Part shown: positions 7,277 to 11,863 of the stretch, in pieces
Layout: every line of letters begins with the position of its first letter
Numbering within the stretch: the first letter of the stretch is position 1
Assembly: GCA_002369155.1 (NCBI GenBank)
Contig: DFEM01000128.1
Span: 1 to 11,863, forward strand
Source of the DNA: Lachnospiraceae bacterium UBA3802
GTDB lineage: Bacteria; Bacillota; Clostridia; Lachnospirales; Lachnospiraceae
DNA: 11,863 nt
Direction of reading: 5' to 3'
Notes under the pieces: generated by a model
What the model was told of the DNA's origin: nothing
Seen by the model: only the letters and a program-made list of their open reading frames with translations
The model's database searches: none
Program-made: the position numbers and the translations under genes

Positions 7277-8352
7277 TTGCATTATTGCTTCCTCAGGTTC
7301 TGATACTCCTTCTTTTGTTTGCATTAAGTTTTAAGAAAGAAAACTTGTTGATTTCTTTTGGCGATGCAGAAGCAACGGATAACGAAGAATCGGCTATTTC
7401 TTTGTTTGAGGAAAACGAAGTTTTGTTAACACCCGGTGTATACAAAGTTGAAGTATATTTTAAGGATGAGGTGCCAAATGATTCCGGCGTTCAGATTGTT
7501 GCAAAAGATGATATTTATCACAGTCTCTTAAGCAATATGGTTCCTGTTTTTCCGCAGGATAAGTACATTGAGTTCAATGTATGGGCTGCGAAAAAATGCA
7601 TGGCCCGCCCCAAGGTTGTTTCGGGAAAAGAAAATTACAATCCCGTTCTTTATATGAATATTATCAAAACTTCCAAGGGATTTTTTGTCATTGCAAGCAT
7701 TCTTTTTGGGGTGTTTTTTGTAATTGACGCGCTTATTGTTTTACGAATTAAGATTTTAAACAATGAGCTTTCAAAAAAGAAGCAGATTGTATTTGCTGCA
7801 ATGCTTTCGGCGATTATTCTGGCTTTTTTTCCGCTTCTTTCGGGATACTGTTATCTTGGCAGCGAAGGAAGATTTATTTTCTTCCCCGTGTTTTTGCTTC
7901 ACGCCGGACTGCCTTTTTATGCGGTATATAAGATATATGTATTTATGCTGCTTTTATTCAGTGCTCTGACTTCTTATTATTGCATGAGATTTTGCTTTAA
8001 GGATGAAGTTTTTGCAATGATTTTAAGTGTTGTATATCTGCTTTTCCCTTATCATCTTTACAGCATATATGACAAGGGGGCAATGGAAGAGGGGCTTTTG
8101 TACATATTCCTTCCGTTTGTATTTATGATTGTATATTTACTGATTGAAAAGCTCTTTATTAAAAAGAAACTTTCCATAAAGAACATTTGGGTTAATTCTT
8201 CCAAATATTTGAAGGCATTGCTTATAGGCGCTTTGCTCTTATATGTTTTAATTGCGATTTACAAGGTTAACAGTTTTGCATTTGAACACAGAGCGGTGTA
8301 TCTGTATGATGCTGTAAACTCTTTTAAAGTGTACGCATTTTTTGAGAAATAA
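7252..8352 (+). CDS. GT-C-like membrane protein, N-terminal-half paralogue lacking the catalytic loop
   Basis: A 366-residue membrane protein resembling the first half of the upstream 759-aa protein. It has TM1 (about 8-26), then a beta-rich outer domain (about 30-140) with LTPGVYKVEVYF (59-70), mirroring LNPGVYRVLLDY. It continues with helices including FFPVFLLHAGLPF (210-222) and SYYCMRFCF (241-249), which align with LIFPAFLRIMGFP and SYFCFKNMF of its neighbour. Between these parts about 45 residues are missing, including the whole Asp/His/Arg loop and GYADAVFY, so glycosyltransfer as in the neighbour is unlikely. EEGLLYIFLP (279-288) is retained. It ends soon after the next helix. AGGAGG at 7241-7246, 5 bases before ATG7252, and the 25-base overlap suggest coupled translation. 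It could be a partner subunit or a decaying duplicate; the open frame and good ribosome site argue for an expressed gene. Confidence 0.7.
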   Translation: MQKSGKVLIALLLPQVLILLLLFALSFKKENLLISFGDAEATDNEESAISLFEENEVLLTPGVYKVEVYFKDEVPNDSGVQIVAKDDIYHSLLSNMVPVFPQDKYIEFNVWAAKKCMARPKVVSGKENYNPVLYMNIIKTSKGFFVIASILFGVFFVIDALIVLRIKILNNELSKKKQIVFAAMLSAIILAFFPLLSGYCYLGSEGRFIFFPVFLLHAGLPFYAVYKIYVFMLLLFSALTSYYCMRFCFKDEVFAMILSVVYLLFPYHLYSIYDKGAMEEGLLYIFLPFVFMIVYLLIEKLFIKKKLSIKNIWVNSSKYLKALLIGALLLYVLIAIYKVNSFAFEHRAVYLYDAVNSFKVYAFFEK

Positions 8353-8367
8353 AAGTCGGAGATAAAG

Positions 8368-9450
8368 ATGAAAGTTAAGAAGCTTAATGAAAAAAGCTTT
8401 TTTACAATTCTATATGTTTTGCTTGGGATTATTCTTTTAATACCGCTTTTTTCGAAAGATTTAACTCTTATCGAAAAAGGTGTTATGTTCTTTTCCCAGT
8501 ACGTTTCTTTTTTTGCTTCAATTCTTTTCTTTAAAGAATTGTTTAAGGACGAAGATGAATACAAGACGTTTTTTGGAGTGCTTCTTATTGCCGTGAGCCC
8601 TTACCGATTCTTTATATGTTTTTCCGAGAAAGAAAAGCTCACGGCTCTTGCGGTATCATTAATACCGTTATATGCATTCTTTGTTTTAAAAGCGATAAAG
8701 AATGTGAAAATAAAAATCGTGTTTTGCATACTTGCGGGAATCGCGCTTGCTTTAATCGGAATGCTTCATTTTCCGATACTTACTGTTTTGACATTTGTGA
8801 GTATAACTTTGGTATTTGTTTATAAGGCTCCTTTAGTGCTTCTTACGATTGCGTTGGGATTTGGATTAAGCATTCCTTTTTGGCTTGACACGGTTAAATA
8901 TCTTCTTTTCGGAGGGTTTGAAGAATTAAATTATTCTTGTGCTTCGATAATGCCGTACGGATATCGATTCGGAAGTTATTTTAATACCTTTATGAATATT
9001 GATTCCAACCCGGGATTCGGTATAGGATTGATTGTCTGTCTGTTGGCAGGTGTATGGAATACAATCTCTGACAGGAAAAAAGTGCGGAGTAAAACCGATT
9101 ATTATATTTTTATTATGGGAATCCTGTTTATGCTTACGGCATCAAAAAAATTCCCCTGGGAATATGTTCAAAGAATTGCCTCACCGCTTTTAAGATATGT
9201 GGGAATTTGGAGAACGCCGACATTTTTTGCCGGGTTGGCCGGATTTTTCTTATCGGTTATCGGAGCAAAGGCAATCGGCAGTTTGGGTCACAGGAATGAG
9301 CATAATGCAAATGCTGAAGAAGGCAAGGAAAAAAAGAATCTGTCTTCAAATGACAATAACGATAATGCAGCATTTGATGTTTATGAATTGGTAAAGAATG
9401 TTGTGATATTTATATGTATGGGAATATACATATTGCAAAGCTATTTATGA
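8368..9450 (+). CDS. GT-C-like membrane protein, middle-region paralogue
   Basis: A 360-residue polytopic membrane protein resembling the middle (about 285-600) of the 759-aa protein. Shared landmarks are FFKELF with VSPYRFFICFSEKEKLTALAVSLIPLYAFF (77-106), aligning with SVFRIYKLVITSAVGEGTSFTFLPLILYGF. GMLHFPILT (131-139) matches LQSHVLT, FPWEYVQRIASPLLRYVGIWRTPTFFAG matches FPWDMLQSLHPVLASLISSLQFPNRFLG, and NPGFGIG matches SHPIGIG. It lacks the N-terminal beta domain, the catalytic loop and the C-terminal beta domain. Near the end a hydrophilic Asn/Glu/Lys-rich linker (about 302-337) precedes a last helix. GGAG about 7 bases before ATG8368 and a 15-base gap to the previous stop indicate a true operon member. 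The function is not known; it may pair with the preceding half-protein. Confidence 0.7.
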   Translation: MKVKKLNEKSFFTILYVLLGIILLIPLFSKDLTLIEKGVMFFSQYVSFFASILFFKELFKDEDEYKTFFGVLLIAVSPYRFFICFSEKEKLTALAVSLIPLYAFFVLKAIKNVKIKIVFCILAGIALALIGMLHFPILTVLTFVSITLVFVYKAPLVLLTIALGFGLSIPFWLDTVKYLLFGGFEELNYSCASIMPYGYRFGSYFNTFMNIDSNPGFGIGLIVCLLAGVWNTISDRKKVRSKTDYYIFIMGILFMLTASKKFPWEYVQRIASPLLRYVGIWRTPTFFAGLAGFFLSVIGAKAIGSLGHRNEHNANAEEGKEKKNLSSNDNNDNAAFDVYELVKNVVIFICMGIYILQSYL

Positions 9451-9458
9451 TAATACGC

Positions 9459-9489
9459 AAAAAAAGACCGATTGAATCGGTCTTTTTTT
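9459..9489. terminator. bidirectional intrinsic terminator
   Basis: A perfect 14-base-pair hairpin, AAAAAAAGACCGAT (9459-9472), loop TGA, ATCGGTCTTTTTTT (9476-9489). It has a T-run on both strands. It begins 9 bases after the stop of the last operon gene and lies 74 bases beyond the aspS stop, so it can end both convergent units. Confidence 0.95.
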
Positions 9490-9562
9490 ATAAGCTTTTA
9501 TTTTTTCGAAATTTGATTTGGGATGCATTACGCTATATAGCTCATATTCACAGTCTTCCAAA

Positions 9563-10924
9563 CTAAGGCGTGAGATGTGAAGGACCTCTGAAGAGGAACA
9601 TTGCTTCTTTAATGGAAAGTCCGAGAAGAAGCATGGTGAGACGATCGATTCCCAAACCGAATCCACCGTGAGGAGGACATCCGTATTTGAAGAATTCAAG
9701 ATAGAACTTAACGTCTTCGGTAAGTCCCTTTTCGTCAGCCTGTGCTTTCAATACATCGTATCTGTGTTCACGCTGAGCACCTGTGGTAATCTCTACGCCG
9801 CGCCAGATAAGGTCATATCCCTGAGGCACGCCTTTTTCGTCACGCATATGATAGAAGGCTCTCTTTTCGGCACTGTAATCTGTGATAAATAAGAATTCGT
9901 GGTTGTAATGCTTCTTAACCCACTGATAACTTAACTTTTCTGCATCTGTTGTAAGATCTCCTTTTTCGGAATCGGGAACCGTATATCCGTATTCTTTTTC
10001 AAGCGCATCATAAAGATCTGCGAGCTTTACTCTGGGGAAAGGAGTCTCGGGAATGATAATCTCGGCATCGAATTCTTCGGTAGAGAAGAGCTCTTTGATC
10101 TTATCGCCGTATTTTTCCTTAACTTTTGTGAGAGCGTATTTAATGAGGTTTTCCTCCATCTTCATAACGTCTTCACAACCGTTTATATAACTGAATTCAA
10201 GGTCAAAACATGTGAATTCCGTAGCATGCTTGCTGGTGAAGGATTTCTCGGCTCTGAACACGGGGCCTACTTCGAAAATCTTTTCAAATCCGGAAGCCAT
10301 TGCCATCTGTTTGTAGAACTGAGGGCTCTGTGCAAGATAAGCATTGGGAAGGTTGTAGTTGGGGAAGTAATCAAGTCTGAAAACGTCCGCGCCTGATTCA
10401 GATGCTGCTGCGATAAGCTTGGGTGTATGAATTTCAATGAAGTCTTTTTCGAGCAGGAATTCACGAAGAGCTGCTGTCAATGCTGTCTGTGCTTTGAACA
10501 TAAGCTGGTTCTGATCTGTTCTTAAATCAATCCATCTGTATTCGATTCTCTGATCGATGGATGAACGTTCAACTGCAGCTTTCTTCTTTGTTGCGGGAAT
10601 GTATTCCCTTGCGATGGGCAAAGCTGAAGCTATGGATTCGATTTCGAGAGTTGAAGGAATAATTTCAACACCGCCGAGCTTTACGAAATCGCTTAAAAGT
10701 ACAGTACCGGTAACCTTTACAACAGAATCGGGTGTAATCTTTGAAAGTGTTTCTTCCCAGTCGGGATGTTTTTCTTTCTCGATGGTTACCTGAACTTTTC
10801 CGGTAATATCTTTAAGTACAAGAAACGCCATGGCCTTGCCGTCTCTGAAATTCTCGACAAATCCGGCAAGTGATACTTCTTTATCGGCGTATTCTTTCAC
10901 ATTTTCAATGTAAATACGTTCCAT
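9563..10924 (-). CDS. aspS: aspartyl-tRNA synthetase, archaeal type (possibly non-discriminating, Asp/Asn)
   Basis: A 453-residue class II synthetase that charges tRNA with aspartate. An N-terminal OB-fold (about 15-95) binds the anticodon. The catalytic domain has motif 1 around FIEIHTPKLIAAASESGADVF (162-182), then AQSPQFYKQM (198-207). Motif 2 is FEVGPVFRAEKSFTSKH (217-233), followed by GVEITTGAQREHRYD (376-390) and motif 3 GGFGLGIDRLTMLLLG (420-435), ending RGPSHLTP. Length and the absence of the GAD insertion mark the short archaeal/eukaryotic-type AspRS rather than the roughly 590-aa bacterial type. QREHRYD favours Asp over Asn enzymes. Whether it also charges tRNA-Asn is not decidable here. 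The start at 10924 is set by AAAGAGG 8 bases upstream; a longer TTG start at 10990 falls inside the -35 box and is rejected. It converges with the membrane-protein operon and diverges from the HD-GYP gene. Confidence 0.93.
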   Translation of the reverse strand: MERIYIENVKEYADKEVSLAGFVENFRDGKAMAFLVLKDITGKVQVTIEKEKHPDWEETLSKITPDSVVKVTGTVLLSDFVKLGGVEIIPSTLEIESIASALPIAREYIPATKKKAAVERSSIDQRIEYRWIDLRTDQNQLMFKAQTALTAALREFLLEKDFIEIHTPKLIAAASESGADVFRLDYFPNYNLPNAYLAQSPQFYKQMAMASGFEKIFEVGPVFRAEKSFTSKHATEFTCFDLEFSYINGCEDVMKMEENLIKYALTKVKEKYGDKIKELFSTEEFDAEIIIPETPFPRVKLADLYDALEKEYGYTVPDSEKGDLTTDAEKLSYQWVKKHYNHEFLFITDYSAEKRAFYHMRDEKGVPQGYDLIWRGVEITTGAQREHRYDVLKAQADEKGLTEDVKFYLEFFKYGCPPHGGFGLGIDRLTMLLLGLSIKEAMFLFRGPSHLTP

Positions 10925-10961
10925 TAAAAGACCTCTTTTCAACAAAATTTTTACCTTTAAT

Positions 10962-10990
10962 AGTGTAAAACCTGGAGTAGTAAAAGTCAA
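10962..10990 (-). promoter_or_regulatory. aspS promoter
   Basis: On the minus strand TTGACT (10990-10985), 17-base spacer, TACACT (10967-10962). Matches to sigma-A consensus are 5/6 and 4/6 with ideal spacing. The leader to ATG10924 is about 30 bases, too short for a T-box, so no tRNA-sensing control is visible. Confidence 0.7.
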
Positions 10991-11040
10991 TAAAAGCCTT
11001 GTTTTTATGTTTTTTGGACATTAAAAAAACCAAAAAAATA

Positions 11041-11068
11041 TTAACTAATTTCTATTTTGTGATAAAAT
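11041..11068 (+). promoter_or_regulatory. promoter of the HD-GYP gene
   Basis: TTAACT (11041-11046), 16-base spacer, TAAAAT (11063-11068), with TG at 11060-11061 giving the extended -10 TGATAAAAT. A start near 11075 gives a leader of about 54 bases, with no recognisable riboswitch. Confidence 0.6.
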
Positions 11069-11128
11069 ATCTATGTATATGCGAGATGGATTTGTTTTTG
11101 TTATTTAGTATTCTGGAAGGGGAAACTG

Positions 11129-11863
11129 ATGATAGGTAACAAAAAAACAGCATCTATAGTAAGTCTGGTTTTAATTTTTTTAATAGCATCAGGTTTTATC
11201 TTACTTATAATCAGGGTTCATACGATTCCTGATATTTCTTGCATACAGTCTGAAGATACACAACATCCCGAAGAAAATGATCTTTATATGGAAATGCCGA
11301 TTTCGAATGAATGGAACGATTCGGGATATAAAGCAACTCAATATGCGGCTACTTTGAAAAACAATACACTCAATTCATTGAAGGACTGGTCTGTAATCGT
11401 AAAACTCCCTCCCAATGCCATTATTTCCGATTCTTGGAATATCAATATTGAGAGCAATGAGTACGGATCATACGTCATTACAAATGATTCGGAGCAGGGA
11501 TACAATGATACCATAGATCCAAACGGTGAGATAACATTCGGCTTTATTTTGTTTACTAATGAAGACCATTATGAAATAAATCATTTTATTTTAAAGGCTT
11601 CGCCCTTGGCAAAAATCTCCGATTATCCCTTGTTTTACATTCTGTGTGCATTGATTATACTTCTTCTTATTTACGTTTCAATGAATGTTGCAATGTTTAT
11701 AAGAGACCGTCAGTATAAGATAAGACGGGAACTTGATAAAAAAATTATCATCCAGTCGATGAAAACATTCACAAATTTCATCGATGCCAAGGACCCTTAT
11801 ACAAGAGGCCATTCGATTCGTGTGGCATTCTATACGAAGAAGATTGCCGAAAAAATGGGCTTT
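11129..11863 (+). CDS. membrane HD-GYP domain protein with CBM2-like outer domain (3' end outside window)
   Basis: The first 245 residues are in the window; the frame is open to the right edge. TM1 lies at about 8-28 and TM2 at about 167-190, so residues 30-165 face outside. This part reads like a family 2 carbohydrate-binding module: W62, an N-N-T-x-N-S-L-K-D-W core (78-87), DSWN (101-104), YNDTIDPNG (125-133) and FGF (137-139), in the order seen in cellulose-binding CBM2 domains. After TM2 a basic linker (191-210) leads into MKTFTNFIDAKDPYTRGHSIRVAFYTKKIAEKMG (211-244), the start of an HD-GYP domain with first metal His H228. Known: HD-GYP proteins mostly hydrolyse cyclic-di-GMP; the HD and GYP motifs themselves are outside the window, so activity is inferred. 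GGAAGGGG (11117-11124 region) is well placed before ATG11129. It is divergent from aspS, with its own promoter. Confidence 0.82.
   Translation, partial: MIGNKKTASIVSLVLIFLIASGFILLIIRVHTIPDISCIQSEDTQHPEENDLYMEMPISNEWNDSGYKATQYAATLKNNTLNSLKDWSVIVKLPPNAIISDSWNINIESNEYGSYVITNDSEQGYNDTIDPNGEITFGFILFTNEDHYEINHFILKASPLAKISDYPLFYILCALIILLLIYVSMNVAMFIRDRQYKIRRELDKKIIIQSMKTFTNFIDAKDPYTRGHSIRVAFYTKKIAEKMGF

Noticed and set aside
10925..10990. N-terminal extension of AspRS from TTG at 10990
   Set aside because: That TTG is part of the TTGACT -35 box, and AAAGAGG sits correctly before ATG10924; the extra 22 residues precede the normal OB-fold start.
10925..11128. Riboswitch or T-box in the aspS/HD-GYP divergent region
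   Set aside because: Both leaders are short (about 30 and 54 bases) once promoters are placed, with no conserved core or terminator-like stem.
1..11863. CRISPR arrays, insertion sequences, tRNA or rRNA genes, attachment sites
   Set aside because: No regularly spaced repeats, transposase or integrase motifs, terminal inverted repeats or tRNA-like cloverleaf were seen.

Overview
The window is AT-rich, densely packed, mostly plus-strand bacterial DNA with strong AGGAGG-type ribosome binding sites. Gene content and style (a TRAM-type RlmD/RlmCD methyltransferase, an archaeal-type AspRS, a PqqD/HPr-kinase-like protein, an HD-GYP protein with an outer sugar-binding-like domain) suggest an anaerobic Firmicute, most like the Lachnospiraceae/Clostridia. 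That assignment is an inference; no rRNA or other marker gene is present.

Layout from left to right. (1) 1-974: an open frame running in from the left edge that reads as the tail of a PqqD-like domain followed by an HPr-kinase-like P-loop domain. It is followed closely by (2) 1000-2358, a neurotransmitter:sodium symporter (NSS) family amino-acid transporter. (3) 2513-2695: a 60-residue peptide gene with its own near-consensus extended -10 promoter. It is followed, after a small hairpin that runs into the ribosome binding site, by (4) 2748-3410, a five-helix membrane protein of unknown function, closed by a hairpin. (5) 3498-4913: a 23S rRNA m5U methyltransferase with TRAM domain, Fe-S cysteines and catalytic Cys. 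(6) 4997-9450: a three-gene operon of polytopic membrane proteins with its own promoter and a perfect hairpin terminator. The first (759 aa) looks like a complete GT-C/YfhO-type membrane glycosyltransferase. The second (366 aa) resembles its N-terminal half but lacks the segment holding the presumed catalytic Asp/His/Arg. The third (360 aa) resembles its middle only. (7) 9563-10924, minus strand: archaeal-type aspartyl-tRNA synthetase, convergent with the operon and sharing its terminator. (8) 11129 to the right edge: the N-terminal 245 residues of a membrane-anchored HD-GYP protein whose extracytoplasmic part reads like a family 2 carbohydrate-binding module.

How they may work together: rlmD and aspS are housekeeping genes. 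The accessory material consists of the PqqD/kinase fusion (peptide-modification flavour), the lone small peptide with its membrane partner, the surface-glycosylation-like operon, and a candidate polysaccharide-sensing c-di-GMP phosphodiesterase. The most novel points are the decayed or specialised GT-C paralogues, the CBM2-like/HD-GYP sensor, and the PqqD-HPrK fusion with an unassigned small peptide nearby. No mobile elements, CRISPR arrays, tRNA or rRNA genes were seen.
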